A stretch of 64,000 bases of DNA from Pseudomonas sp. S09G 359 (GCF_002843605.1 NZ_CP025263.1:812501-876500); one strand, 5' to 3'. Shown: positions 1 to 11,586, counted from the first letter of the stretch. Notes: generated by a model from the letters alone, not told the origin. Translations and numbers: made by a program.

Positions 1-2499
<2,499 letters not shown>

Positions 2500-2670
2500 T
2501 ATAACACCCAAGCAATTTGCTTCTCCTGATTTGGAAACAAAGAGGAGCATCAGATTGCGGTGTGTGAAGACGAAATGAACCGAAAGTTCGACCTCGCAAA
2601 ACACCGAAAGCTGTCACATACCCAATTTGCTGAAGCGAAGCCATCTGGCTACGACTCAGTACCCGAATTT

Positions 2671-2788
2671 CTTGACGACCATAGAGCATTGGAACCACCT
2701 GATCCCATCCCGAACTCAGTAGTGAAACGATGCATCGCCGATGGTAGTGTGGGGTTTCCCCATGTGAGAGTAGGTCATCGTCAAGATT
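2671..2788 (+). rRNA. rrf: 5S ribosomal RNA
   Basis: The 118-nt segment starts CTTGACGACCATAGAGC and ends CATCGTCAAGATT, so the two ends pair as the 5S terminal helix. The internal GATCCCATCCCGAACTC and the GATGGTAGTGTGGGG arm are typical of gammaproteobacterial 5S rRNA. It follows the 23S gene by about 170 nt and is the last gene of the rRNA operon; a terminator follows directly. Confidence 0.96.
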
Positions 2789-2796
2789 AAATTCCG

Positions 2797-2835
2797 AAAC
2801 CCCTGTTTGCTAACGCAAACAGGGGTTTTGTTTTT
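2797..2835 (+). terminator. Rho-independent terminator of the rRNA operon
   Basis: A perfect inverted repeat AACCCCTGTTTGC / GCAAACAGGGGTT with a TAAC loop is followed by a T-rich run (TTTGTTTTT). It lies 9 nt after the 5S rRNA. Confidence 0.92.
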
Positions 2836-2948
2836 GGGCGATTGGAAAGCCAAATGGCCCCCAAATCTCCTGAAAAATTTGCACAGTTATTTCTGAACCA
2901 GACCACTAGAATAGGCACCTAACCTTTTTTAGAGTCCGAGCCCTATCT

Positions 2949-3608
2949 ATGCCCGATCCGGTTGATGCCCTCCAGGTGTCGGATTTACCACTGGACGACC
3001 TGGTGGCATGTCATGAGTGCGACTTGCTGATGCGCAAGCCAACGCTTGCGCTCGGCGAAAAAGCTCAATGCCCACGCTGCGGTTACGAGCTGTACGCTCA
3101 CCGCCACAATGTCGTTGAGCGAAGCCTCGCGCTGGTACTCGCCGCGCTGTTGCTGTACATCCCCGCGAACTTTCTGCCCATTATGCAGCTCAATTTACTC
3201 GGGCAGTCCTCCGAGGACACCGTGTGGAGTGGCGTCGTCGGCCTGTTCGATACCGGCATGCAAGGCGTCGCCGCCGTCGTCTTTCTGTGCAGCATGGGTA
3301 TTCCCTTGCTCAAACTGCTCTGCCAGCTTGCCGTATTGCTCAGCATCCGCTGGAAGATTGGTCGCAGCTATGGGCTGCTGCTGTATCGCATCTACCACCA
3401 CATGAAAGACTGGGGCATGTTGGAGGTCTATTTAATGGGCGTACTGGTGGCGATCGTAAAGCTCGCTGACATGGCCTCCATTACGATCGGCCTGGGGTTG
3501 GTCTGCTTCGTCAGTCTATTAATGGTTCAGGTATTGCTTGAGGTGGTGATGTCGCCCCACCAGATCTGGCAGGCGCTGTCAGGAGAGGATGAACATGCGG
3601 GCGATTGA
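2949..3608 (+). CDS. pqiA: PqiA/LetA-type inner-membrane protein, first copy
   Basis: Single-unit PqiA (paraquat-inducible protein A) family protein of 219 aa. A zinc-ribbon-like segment comes first (CHEC near residues 22-25, CPRC near 41-44), then four hydrophobic segments. In E. coli, PqiA and LetA (YebS) carry two such units in one chain and partner an MCE protein (PqiB, LetB) to move lipids between inner and outer membranes. Here the two units are separate genes; this is the N-terminal-like one. It overlaps the next gene by 14 nt and is the first gene of a three-gene operon with the MCE gene. Only a weak ribosome binding site precedes this ATG, so the start is less sure than the family. 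Confidence 0.9.
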   Translation: MPDPVDALQVSDLPLDDLVACHECDLLMRKPTLALGEKAQCPRCGYELYAHRHNVVERSLALVLAALLLYIPANFLPIMQLNLLGQSSEDTVWSGVVGLFDTGMQGVAAVVFLCSMGIPLLKLLCQLAVLLSIRWKIGRSYGLLLYRIYHHMKDWGMLEVYLMGVLVAIVKLADMASITIGLGLVCFVSLLMVQVLLEVVMSPHQIWQALSGEDEHAGD

Positions 3609-4218
3609 TGCAGGTATTCTGATTTGTACCGAATGCCACGAGCTGAATAAGCAAGAGCCCGACACCGAGGAGCAAATATGCACCCGTTGCGGCGCGCTGA
3701 TCCACGCCCGTCGGCCTAATAGCCTGACCCGCACCTGGGCGTTGCTGATCACCGCGGCCATTCTGTATATCCCCGCCAACCTGCTCCCGATCATGACGAT
3801 CAACTCCCTTGGCCAGGGTGATCCCAGTACCATCATGGCCGGTGTGATCCAACTGGTGCAGCACGGTATGTTCCCGATTGCAGCAGTTGTGTTCATCGCC
3901 AGCATCCTGGTGCCGACCTTCAAGCTTGTAGGGATTGGCTTGCTGCTATTCTCGGTGCAACGTCATCAGCCGTTGTCCGCGCAACAGCGCATTGTGATGT
4001 ACCGTTTTATTGAATTCATTGGCCGCTGGTCCATGTTGGATATCTTTGTGATCGCCATCCTGGTGGCGGTTGTAAACTTTGGGCGACTTGCCAGTGTCGA
4101 GGCCAACCTCGGCGCTGCGGCGTTCGCCAGTGTGGTCATCTTGACGATGCTTGCCGCAGTAACTTTCGATCCCCGACTGATTTGGGATAACACGGAGTCG
4201 GACGACGACCATGAGTGA
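3595..4218 (+). CDS. pqiA: PqiA/LetA-type inner-membrane protein, second copy
   Basis: Second PqiA/LetA unit, 207 aa from the chosen start. An N-terminal zinc ribbon (CTEC and CTRC pairs) precedes four hydrophobic segments, one containing the YIPANLLPIM stretch that the upstream paralogue shares in similar form. The ATG at 3595 is preferred over the one at 3589 because AGGAGAGG at 3581-3588 sits at proper spacing from 3595 but too close to 3589. It overlaps the upstream gene by 14 nt and the downstream MCE gene by 8 nt, so translation is probably coupled. Together the two genes would supply the two halves of a classical LetA. Function is inferred from the family and from linkage to the MCE gene. 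Confidence 0.9.
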   Translation: MRAIDAGILICTECHELNKQEPDTEEQICTRCGALIHARRPNSLTRTWALLITAAILYIPANLLPIMTINSLGQGDPSTIMAGVIQLVQHGMFPIAAVVFIASILVPTFKLVGIGLLLFSVQRHQPLSAQQRIVMYRFIEFIGRWSMLDIFVIAILVAVVNFGRLASVEANLGAAAFASVVILTMLAAVTFDPRLIWDNTESDDDHE

Positions 4219-6514
4219 TTTGCCTAAAGCTAAAACCCGCCCCGCCTCCAACTGGTCGGCCATTTGGGTGCTGCCCCTGATTGCCCTGATTATCGGCGGC
4301 TGGCTGGGATGGCGTGCCTATTCCCAGCAGGGCATCGAGATCCAGGTGCGCTTTGAAAGCGGTGAGGGCATCCAGGTCAACAAGACTGAAGTGGTCTACA
4401 AAGGCATGACGGTGGGTAAGGTCAAAGCCTTGGCCCTGGATGATGAGGGCAGCAATCGCGGGGTGATCGCCACCATCGAGATGAACAAGGACGTCGACCA
4501 ATACCTCAAGACCAACACCCGCTTCTGGCTGGTCAAACCCAGCGTTAGCCTGGCCGGTATCACCGGCCTGGAAACCCTGGTGTCGGGTAACTACATCGCC
4601 GCCAGCCCGGGTGACGGTGAGCCTACGCGCAAATTCAAGGCACTCTCCGAAGAGCCCCCCTTGTCCGACGCCAAACCTGGCCTGCACCTGACCATCAAGG
4701 CCGATCGTCTCGGCTCGCTCAACCGTGGCAGCCCGGTGTTCTACAAACAGATCCAGGTGGGCCAGGTCAAAAGCTACCTGCTCTCCGAAGACCAGAGCAC
4801 CGTCGAGATCAAGGTCTATATCGAGCCGACCTACGCCAGCCTGGTGCGCAAACACACACGTTTCTGGAACGCCAGCGGCATCAGCATCGACGCCAACCTC
4901 TCCGGCGTGAAGGTGCGCAGCGAGTCCCTTTCCAGCATCGTTGCCGGCGGTATCGCCTTCGCCACACCAGAGAATCGCAAGGACAGCCCGCCGACCGACC
5001 CAAGCCTGCCGTTCCGCTTGTATGAAGATTTCGACGCCGCTGCTGCGGGTATCAAGGTCAAGGTCAAGCTCACTGACTTCGAAGGCCTGCAGGCCGGGCG
5101 CACCCCGGTCATGTACAAAGGTATCCAGGTGGGCAGCCTGAAAACCCTGAAGATCGATCCGGACCTGTCCAGCGCCAACGCCGAACTGACCCTCGACCCA
5201 TTGGCGGAAGATTACTTGGTACAAGACACCCAGTTCTGGGTGGTCAAGCCCTCGATCTCCCTGGCCGGTATTACTGGCCTGGAGGCCTTGGTCAAGGGTA
5301 ACTACATCGCCATCCGCCCTGGCGACAAAGGCACTGCCCCGCAACGCGAGTTCGTTGCGCGTGCCAAGGCGCCACCGCTGGACCTGCGTTCCCCCGGCCT
5401 GCATATGGTGCTGTTCACCGATAACCTCGGCTCCCTGGATGTCGGCAGCCCGATCCTCTACAAGCAGGTCAAGGTCGGTTCGGTGCAGAGCTACCAGTTC
5501 TCGCGGAAAAACAAACAGCTGGTGATTGGCGTTCATATCGAGAAGGAGTACGCCAACCTGGTTAACGGCTCGACGCGTTTCTGGAATGCCAGCGGTGTCA
5601 CCCTCACTGGCGGGCTCACCGGCGGCATTCAAGTGAAGAGTGAATCCCTGGCCAGCCTGATGGCCGGTGGTATCGCGTTCGAAACGCCTGAACCGAATGT
5701 GCCGCTGAAAAAGCGCATCCCACGTTTCCGCCTGTTTACCGACCGCGAAGCCGCCAACCAACACGGCACCCTGGTGACCATCAAGGTCGACCGCGCCGAC
5801 GGCATGCGCCCGGGTACCCCGGTGCGCTTCAAAGGCCTGGACGTGGGCAAGATCGAGAGCGTCGACCTCAGTGCCGACATGCAGTCGGTGCTGCTCAGCG
5901 CCCGCATCACCCAGGTGGCGGACCGCATTGCGCGCGCCGGCAGCCAGTTCTGGGTGGTCAAGCCTGAGCTGGGCCTGATGAAAACCGCCAACCTGGAAAC
6001 CCTGGTCACCGGGCAGTACATTGAAGTGCAACCGGCGGTAAAAAATGCCGGGCCACAAAAGAGTTTTGTCGCCCTGGACCAGCCGCCGGAAGCCGTCCAC
6101 CAGGAGCAGGGCCTGAGCCTGACGCTCAGCGCCGCACGCCGTGGTTCGCTGAAGGAAGGTGTACCGGTGACCTACCGTGAAGTCACCGTGGGCAAAGTCA
6201 CCGGCTATGAGCTGGGCCAGACCGCCGACCGCGTGCTGATCCACATCCTGATCGAGCCCAAGTACGCACCGTTGGTACGCAGTGGCAGCCGCTTCTGGAA
6301 CACCAGCGGTTTCGGTTTGGACTTCGGCCTGTTCAAGGGCGCGACGGTGCGTACCGAATCGCTGGAGACGTTGGTTGCCGGTGGCATCGCCTTCGCCACG
6401 CCAGATGGCGAGCGCATGGGCAATGCAGCTCGGCCGCAGCAGACCTTCCCGTTGTTCGACAAGTTTGAAGATGAATGGCTGACGTGGGCGCCCAAAATCC
6501 CACTCGGTAAATAG
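4211..6514 (+). CDS. pqiB: MCE-domain lipid-transport protein with six MCE domains (LetB/PqiB type)
   Basis: 767-aa periplasmic tunnel-forming protein anchored by one N-terminal membrane segment (about residues 18-37). Six MCE repeats can be counted, starting near residues 41, 157, 280, 396, 518 and 634. Odd repeats carry a YKGMTVGKV-like core and even ones a YKQIQVGQV-like core, which suggests growth by duplication of a two-domain unit. E. coli PqiB has three MCE domains plus a C-terminal helix and LetB (YebT) has seven, so this protein is architecturally closer to LetB, although annotation pipelines usually name it PqiB. It ends soon after the sixth domain without a long coiled coil. Likely role: lipid traffic between the membranes with the two upstream PqiA-like proteins. 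The last codons and the stop are copied in the tandem repeat that follows. Confidence 0.93.
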   Translation: MSDLPKAKTRPASNWSAIWVLPLIALIIGGWLGWRAYSQQGIEIQVRFESGEGIQVNKTEVVYKGMTVGKVKALALDDEGSNRGVIATIEMNKDVDQYLKTNTRFWLVKPSVSLAGITGLETLVSGNYIAASPGDGEPTRKFKALSEEPPLSDAKPGLHLTIKADRLGSLNRGSPVFYKQIQVGQVKSYLLSEDQSTVEIKVYIEPTYASLVRKHTRFWNASGISIDANLSGVKVRSESLSSIVAGGIAFATPENRKDSPPTDPSLPFRLYEDFDAAAAGIKVKVKLTDFEGLQAGRTPVMYKGIQVGSLKTLKIDPDLSSANAELTLDPLAEDYLVQDTQFWVVKPSISLAGITGLEALVKGNYIAIRPGDKGTAPQREFVARAKAPPLDLRSPGLHMVLFTDNLGSLDVGSPILYKQVKVGSVQSYQFSRKNKQLVIGVHIEKEYANLVNGSTRFWNASGVTLTGGLTGGIQVKSESLASLMAGGIAFETPEPNVPLKKRIPRFRLFTDREAANQHGTLVTIKVDRADGMRPGTPVRFKGLDVGKIESVDLSADMQSVLLSARITQVADRIARAGSQFWVVKPELGLMKTANLETLVTGQYIEVQPAVKNAGPQKSFVALDQPPEAVHQEQGLSLTLSAARRGSLKEGVPVTYREVTVGKVTGYELGQTADRVLIHILIEPKYAPLVRSGSRFWNTSGFGLDFGLFKGATVRTESLETLVAGGIAFATPDGERMGNAARPQQTFPLFDKFEDEWLTWAPKIPLGK

Positions 6515-6690
6515 ACCGAGGCGCGGCCTTCGCGAGCAAGCCCGCTCCCACACTTTGATTTGTGAGCACATTCAAATGTGGGAAAATCTCGCTCGGTAAA
6601 TAGACCGAGGTGCGGCCTTCGCGAGCAAGCCCGCTCCCACACTTTGATTTGTGAACAGATTCAAATGTGGGAGGGGGCTTGCCCCCGATG
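6494..6690. repeat. 89-bp tandem duplication containing REP half-sites
   Basis: Two direct copies with an 89-nt offset (about 6494-6582 and 6583-6672) share CTCGGTAAATAGACCGAGG, then GCGAGCAAGCCCGCTCCCAC, then TTCAAATGTGGGA, with few mismatches. Copy 1 begins inside the last codons and stop of the MCE gene. Copy 2 runs into a second REP type, GTGGGAGGGGGCTTGCCCCC (6667-6686). The 6515-6774 gap contains no gene, only this repeat and the terminator of the opposing mks operon. Confidence 0.88.
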
Positions 6691-6718
6691 AGGCCCTCAA
6701 CAACACCACAGCCCCCCA

Positions 6719-6755
6719 CAAAAAAAGGCCGCGATCCAAAAGATCGCGGCCTTTT
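6719..6755 (-). terminator. Rho-independent terminator of the mks operon
   Basis: Stem GGCCGCGATC / GATCGCGGCC with a short CAAAA loop is flanked by A and T runs, so it could work in both directions. It lies 20 nt beyond the stop of mksB and also faces the MCE operon. Confidence 0.85.
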
Positions 6756-6774
6756 CGCATTTCAGCGCAGTGGA

Positions 6775-9615
6775 TCAGACCTCATCCAACTCCGGTTCAT
6801 CCGCCTGCACATTCACCGTGGCCTTCACCACATCATGGCGACGAATGTACTTCCAATCCGCCTCATCGATGTAGATCCCGTTCGGCCCGCTGCCGCCTTC
6901 CAGGTCGATTGCCACCTGGGCCGACACCTGTGGCTTCACACTGGCCAGGATCGGCACAAAGCCCAGTTGCAAACTGGTTTCCAGCAATGCCGCCTGGTTC
7001 TTCTCATCGATATCCGCCGCCTCGTCGAGGTAGTACGGCAAGCGCACGCGCCCCGCCTGGTCGCGGTCCATCAAGTGCAGCAACAAGTACATGTTGGTCA
7101 GCGCCTTGATGGTCATGGTGGTGCCGTTGGACGCGGCGCCATCGATATCGGTGTGGATCACCGGCTGGCCGTGCACCTTGGTGATCTCGAAGGCCAGCTC
7201 GAACAGGTCCTTGAGGCCCAACTGGTTATGGTTGGCGGCCACCAGGCGGGCCAGGTATTCCTTGGCCTCTTCGTTCTTGTTGTCCTGCTCGGCGCTCTGG
7301 CTGAGGTCGAACACCGACAGGGTTTCGCCTTCTTCATACTGACCGGCACTGTGGATGATCTGGTCGATATGCTTGAGGGCTTCCTTGTTCGGCGCCAGCA
7401 CGATGCGGAAGCTTTGCAGGTTGGAGACCTGGCGTTTGTTGATCTCGCGGTTGAACAGCGCCAGTTGATGCTCAAGGCTGTCGTAGTCGCTGCGAATATT
7501 GCGCAAGGTGCGCGCAATATCGGTGACCGCCGCACGGCGCGCCTTGCCGAGGGTCAGCGCCTCGTCAGTGCGGTGCGCATACGCGTTGATCAACAGCTGC
7601 AGGCGACGCTCGACATCATCCTCGCTGTCGAACTTGGCCACACCCTTGAGGCGCACCTGGGCATACAGCGCCTCGATCTGGCCATCGGCACGGAGCAAGC
7701 CTTGCCAGCTGTCCTGATAGTCATTGAGCAGCGGCAGCAGGTTGTCCATGGAGTCGTCGACCGGGTCCATGAAGGGGGTGCCGAACGGCAAGTCCGCCGG
7801 CAGCAACTGACGACGGCGCAGGGCGTCATCCAGGGTGCGCTGCTTGGCTTCCATGTCGCCGATCTGCCGGCCCACCAGTTGCAGCTTGGCCGAGAGTTGC
7901 TGGACGCGTTCGGTAAACGCATCGCTGGAGCGTTTCAACTCGTCCTGGGCGGCTTCCATCTGCGCCAGGTTTTCCAGTTTCTCGCCCTCTTCGGCACTCA
8001 GGGTCTGCGCGCGGCGGAAGTCTTCCAGGGCCTTTTGCGCGTCCAGCACCTGCTGGTACAACGCTTCGGTCTGGGTCTTGCTCGCTGCACGGTCAGAGGC
8101 TACCGCCTGCTGAGTCTTGAGCTGCTTGAGTTCTTTTTCCAGGCGCTCTTTCTGGTCGCGCAACGCCGCGCGATCCGCCAGTGCCTGCAACGCCGGTGGC
8201 TCAATGTGCGAGATGTCGACAGACAGCCCCGGCACTTCAAAGCGTTCGCCCTTGAAGCCATCGAGGATCTGTTCCAGGGATTTGACCCACTGGCCGTCCT
8301 CATCCAGCGTGATGCCATGCTCGCCCAATGGCAGGCTGAACAACGAACTGTTGAACAGGCGCATCAGACGCTCGACATCTTGCTGTGAGAATTCTTCGCG
8401 CAGCTTGGCGTAGCTGTTGTTGTCCGCGTGGTCGAGTTGCTGCTTGACCGACTTCAGGCGTTTTTCCAGGTCGCGCAAACGCTCATCCAGGTCCTCGGCG
8501 CTGAATTGCCGCGACTGCGCCAAGGCGCCGGCCAGTTCATCGTGAGCATCCTTGGCGGCCAGCAGTTGTTGCTCCAGCACCTTGACGTCGTCCACCAGGG
8601 CAAAGCGATGCTTGAGCACCGACAGCTCGCCCAGCCAACGCTGGATACCGCTGATTTCACGCTCCAGGCGCATCAGCTCCTGGGTGCCGCCACGTTGGTC
8701 GTTCTGCAGCGCGTCCTGCTCGTTACGGTAGTGCTCGGCCTGGATGGTCAGCTCTTCCTTACGCGCACTGGCGTAGTCCGACCAGGTGCCGAGCAACGAA
8801 TCCAGCAGCGGCGACAGGCGATGCAGTTTGCCGCGCAATACATCGCGCAGGCGCACGCCATTGGCCAGTGCCTCGACCAACGGGCCGGCAGCTACCAGCG
8901 AGTTGTAGTCCTGCTCCATGCGTCGCACATCGCGGAAGGCTTCTTCGCACGCGGCGATGTAATCCACGCTACCGGAACGCAGGCTGTGTTCGAAGGCATC
9001 GAGGAACAATTGCTTGAGCTTGGCCGCGGTGATTTCGCGCATGTGCAGCAAGTTGATAAACAGCGCGCGGAACGTCTTCAGGCTCTGCTCGCTGGTGGAG
9101 CGCAGCGGAATCAGGGTCAGGTCCAGCGGGATCGACGTGTGCCCGCCCACCAGCAAGCGGCGCAGTTCATCCGGCTTTAGCTCGTAGGCTTTGAGGCCTT
9201 CGCGCTCAAGGTTGGTGAACAGTTCTTTCTGACGCAGGCAGGTGTCGTTTTTCTGGTAGTGAGCCAGGTCCAGCTTGCCCGCATAGGCAAAGAACTGGTG
9301 GCCGAAACCGCCGCCAGGGCCGCGCCCGACCACGCCGATCACATGCGGGCCGTGGGGCAGGGAGACTTCCACGAGGATGTAGCTGGTGTCGGTGGCAAAG
9401 TAGAAGCGCCGCGATTGCTCCAGGGTGTATTTGCCGAAACTCATGTCCGACATGCGCGCCAGGATCGGGAACTGCAGGGCGTTGATCGACGCGGATTTAC
9501 CCAGGTTGTTCGCGCCATACACCGACAGCGGTTCTTCCAGCGGGAACAAGCCCAAGCTGTAACCCGCAGTGTTCAACAGTGCGAAGCGGCGGATGCCGTA
9601 GCGTTCCTTGCTCAT
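6775..9615 (-). CDS. mksB: MksB, SMC-like ATPase of the MksBEF condensin
   Basis: 946-aa MukB/SMC-type ATPase that folds chromosomal DNA. Walker A is GANNLGKS at residues 34-41. Long coiled-coil-like stretches fill the middle, and the Walker B YLDEAAD is near residues 862-868. An SNGTTMTIKAL segment shortly before it fits the signature region. It is much shorter than E. coli MukB (1486 aa), as is typical of MksB. The start overlaps the mksE stop (ATGA), so it is the last gene of an mksF-mksE-mksB operon. MksB with the kleisin MksF and MksE forms a second condensin beside SMC-ScpAB in pseudomonads. No nuclease gene (MksG/JetD) follows; a terminator does. Confidence 0.93.
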   Translation of the reverse strand: MSKERYGIRRFALLNTAGYSLGLFPLEEPLSVYGANNLGKSASINALQFPILARMSDMSFGKYTLEQSRRFYFATDTSYILVEVSLPHGPHVIGVVGRGPGGGFGHQFFAYAGKLDLAHYQKNDTCLRQKELFTNLEREGLKAYELKPDELRRLLVGGHTSIPLDLTLIPLRSTSEQSLKTFRALFINLLHMREITAAKLKQLFLDAFEHSLRSGSVDYIAACEEAFRDVRRMEQDYNSLVAAGPLVEALANGVRLRDVLRGKLHRLSPLLDSLLGTWSDYASARKEELTIQAEHYRNEQDALQNDQRGGTQELMRLEREISGIQRWLGELSVLKHRFALVDDVKVLEQQLLAAKDAHDELAGALAQSRQFSAEDLDERLRDLEKRLKSVKQQLDHADNNSYAKLREEFSQQDVERLMRLFNSSLFSLPLGEHGITLDEDGQWVKSLEQILDGFKGERFEVPGLSVDISHIEPPALQALADRAALRDQKERLEKELKQLKTQQAVASDRAASKTQTEALYQQVLDAQKALEDFRRAQTLSAEEGEKLENLAQMEAAQDELKRSSDAFTERVQQLSAKLQLVGRQIGDMEAKQRTLDDALRRRQLLPADLPFGTPFMDPVDDSMDNLLPLLNDYQDSWQGLLRADGQIEALYAQVRLKGVAKFDSEDDVERRLQLLINAYAHRTDEALTLGKARRAAVTDIARTLRNIRSDYDSLEHQLALFNREINKRQVSNLQSFRIVLAPNKEALKHIDQIIHSAGQYEEGETLSVFDLSQSAEQDNKNEEAKEYLARLVAANHNQLGLKDLFELAFEITKVHGQPVIHTDIDGAASNGTTMTIKALTNMYLLLHLMDRDQAGRVRLPYYLDEAADIDEKNQAALLETSLQLGFVPILASVKPQVSAQVAIDLEGGSGPNGIYIDEADWKYIRRHDVVKATVNVQADEPELDEV

Positions 9616-10319
9616 GCGTCGGTCTCCTGTTCTTCGGCAATGGCACGGGCCATGGCGTCTTCTTCGCTTTCTTCTTCAAAGTCGCTCAGGTCCAGCGGGT
9701 CATCGGTTTTCAGCAGTTTTTCATCGCTGTCTTCGTCGATGATCACCGGCACCGGCAGTGGCAACACGCTGTGCACGCTGGCGGCCAGGTCACGGTCTTG
9801 CTGCACCGAGAGGCACACGTCGAGGAAGCGGTGCATGGGCGGCAGGAAGCGATAGATACCGTTGTCTTCGCTGGCAAAGCCCAGTTGGGTCATGCGGCGC
9901 ATGATTTTCTCTTCGAGTTCTTCCTGGGTCTGTACTTCGGCCTGGATAAACAGGTCACGGTATTTTTCCAGCAGCGACGGCAGCTCATCGCGGCCCAGGC
10001 TGCCGCCGTCGAGCACGGCGATCGGGTCGCGGCCTTGGTCGGCCAAGTGCTCGACGAGGATGAAGGTGAACAACGCCAGACGCTGGGCGGTTTTGTTCAC
10101 CTGCGCGCTGGCGATGGCAGAGTCCGGTACGAAGTAATAGAAACCCCGGGTGTCGCACACCAGTTCAAAGCCCAGGGCCTTGAACAGCGTGCGGTACTGG
10201 TCCTGGAAGTTCGACAGTTGTGCGTACAGCTCCGGGTCGCGGCGGCTGACGTGGTAACCCTTGAACAGCTCGCGAAAGATCGGTGCCAGCTGGGACAGTT
10301 CGGATAGATCAAGATGCAT
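9612..10319 (-). CDS. mksE: MksE, condensin accessory subunit
   Basis: 235-aa MksE (MukE-like winged-helix subunit that binds the kleisin). I recognise it mainly from position between mksF and mksB and from its length; the sequence is acidic at the C terminus (a run of D and E near residues 205-225). An in-frame ATG at 10349 would add ten residues rich in proline and arginine inside mksF. I prefer the ATG at 10319 because the MHLDLSELSQ start looks like a normal protein N terminus and leaves an 11-nt overlap with the mksF stop. It overlaps mksB by 4 nt. Co-translation of the three subunits is likely. Confidence 0.87.
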   Translation of the reverse strand: MHLDLSELSQLAPIFRELFKGYHVSRRDPELYAQLSNFQDQYRTLFKALGFELVCDTRGFYYFVPDSAIASAQVNKTAQRLALFTFILVEHLADQGRDPIAVLDGGSLGRDELPSLLEKYRDLFIQAEVQTQEELEEKIMRRMTQLGFASEDNGIYRFLPPMHRFLDVCLSVQQDRDLAASVHSVLPLPVPVIIDEDSDEKLLKTDDPLDLSDFEEESEEDAMARAIAEEQETDA

Positions 10320-11586
10320 AGGGGGTGCTCGCGGAATTCTCGGCGGCATCAGTGCCAGCCGGGAGCAGGGCGAATGAGCGCAGGCTGACCTGGTGCTCGT
10401 GTGTGTGGTAATCGCGGCGTTCCAGGCGTTCGCGCTTGAAGCGTTTTTCCCGCGAGAGGCGCGAGAACCAGTACAGCAATTCGTCGGTGGCGCCGTCCGG
10501 TTCCTGCTCCAGCAGCCAGGTCATCAGGTCTGGCATCGGCAGTGCGTCTTCGCAGCGCTCGAGCATTTCCTTGACCGTGCGCGGTGCACGCTGGGCGTCG
10601 CCCTTGTGGGATTTGTGCGCCTTGGGGAACCGCGCCGGTTTCGGCTCGAAATTCGCCAGGGCATACACGTAAGCCTCGACCTGGCTGGCACTGCCCAGGA
10701 ACGTGCTTTGCGGCCGGGTAAACATCGGCATCGCCGCTTGCGGCACGGCGTCCAGCCCCTTGCGGCGAATTGCCGACAGGGCCAGCGCCGCGCCACGGGT
10801 CACGGCGTTGTGCCGCCGCGCTTCCTCACGCAGCGGCAACAGCAGCTCACGGGCGTGACGCAAGGTCAGTTGGGCGCTGGTCTGCATTTCGAGGATGCGC
10901 GCGTGGGTGCGCAGCAGCATGTCGTCGTCCACCAGGTGGCCGAGGCGCTGCTGTTCGGTGAGCATGCGCAGCAGCACATTCTCGACCTTGCGCACGCCCT
11001 GCTCGAACGCGCCGTCGGCGTTCACCAGTTGGATCATGGGTTCGACGTATTCATCCCAGGTCGCCAATACCTCGGCGTAACGCTGGCGCAACGGGATCTG
11101 CCGGTCGCTGGTCTTGGCGCGGTCGGCCACGGCGGCGAGGGCCTGTTCGTCGTTGGCGAGTTTTTTCAGCACGTCGCGTACGCGCATGTCGAGCAGGCGC
11201 AGTTGACGGGCCAGGTCGTGGCCATCACGGATGTCGAAGGCGTCCTGGATGTAGCCTGCCAGGCGCTCGAGGTGGCGCAGGTAGGCTTCGATTTCCAGGC
11301 ACAGGCCAAGCCGGTGCTCCTTGCGAAGATAGGCCAGGAAGTCGTGGATCTGCGCGTTCAGCTCGAAACGGTTCGGGCTTTTGGCGACAGGCACCAGGAT
11401 ATCCAGGCGAATCCACACGTCCAGCAGGCTGGTGATGTCCTGGGGCGTGCTGTCCAGTTGTTGGGCGGCCAGTTGTGCGCGCAGCTCGCCGAGGCTCAGG
11501 GTGCCTTGGTCGAAGTGTTCGCATAGTGGCTCAAGTAAGGCCCAGTGTTCGGCGAGGGCGCGCAGGACGCGCTTGGGTTCGATCAT
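10309..11586 (-). CDS. mksF: MksF, kleisin subunit of the MksBEF condensin
   Basis: 425-aa predicted kleisin-type subunit that would bridge the MksB heads and bind MksE. The protein is helical and rich in Leu, Arg and Glu, with a winged-helix-like N terminus (residues 1-90) and a basic C-terminal part with many RER/KRER clusters. No enzymatic motif is visible. It is first in the operon and divergent from the hypothetical gene starting at 11735, so both promoters must lie within about 150 nt. The name comes from gene order (kleisin, MksE, SMC-like ATPase), which is the known Pseudomonas arrangement. Confidence 0.88.
   Translation of the reverse strand: MIEPKRVLRALAEHWALLEPLCEHFDQGTLSLGELRAQLAAQQLDSTPQDITSLLDVWIRLDILVPVAKSPNRFELNAQIHDFLAYLRKEHRLGLCLEIEAYLRHLERLAGYIQDAFDIRDGHDLARQLRLLDMRVRDVLKKLANDEQALAAVADRAKTSDRQIPLRQRYAEVLATWDEYVEPMIQLVNADGAFEQGVRKVENVLLRMLTEQQRLGHLVDDDMLLRTHARILEMQTSAQLTLRHARELLLPLREEARRHNAVTRGAALALSAIRRKGLDAVPQAAMPMFTRPQSTFLGSASQVEAYVYALANFEPKPARFPKAHKSHKGDAQRAPRTVKEMLERCEDALPMPDLMTWLLEQEPDGATDELLYWFSRLSREKRFKRERLERRDYHTHEHQVSLRSFALLPAGTDAAENSASTPYAS

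Noticed and set aside
2689..2696. GGAACC as an hrp box half
   Set aside because: It belongs to the conserved 5S rRNA sequence and has no CCACNNA at 15-16 nt.
2560..2790. 76-codon frame in the 23S-5S spacer and 5S gene
   Set aside because: It is entirely within rRNA operon sequence; the codons after 2671 are 5S rRNA.
4136..6571. A very long open frame on the minus strand opposite the MCE gene
   Set aside because: It is an antisense shadow due to the GC-rich codon bias; no ribosome site, no family resemblance, and the plus-strand gene has clear repeats. The same holds for long antisense frames opposite mksB (6667-8388), the phosphatase (16384-18309), czcA (25474-27225) and ychF (62730-63830).
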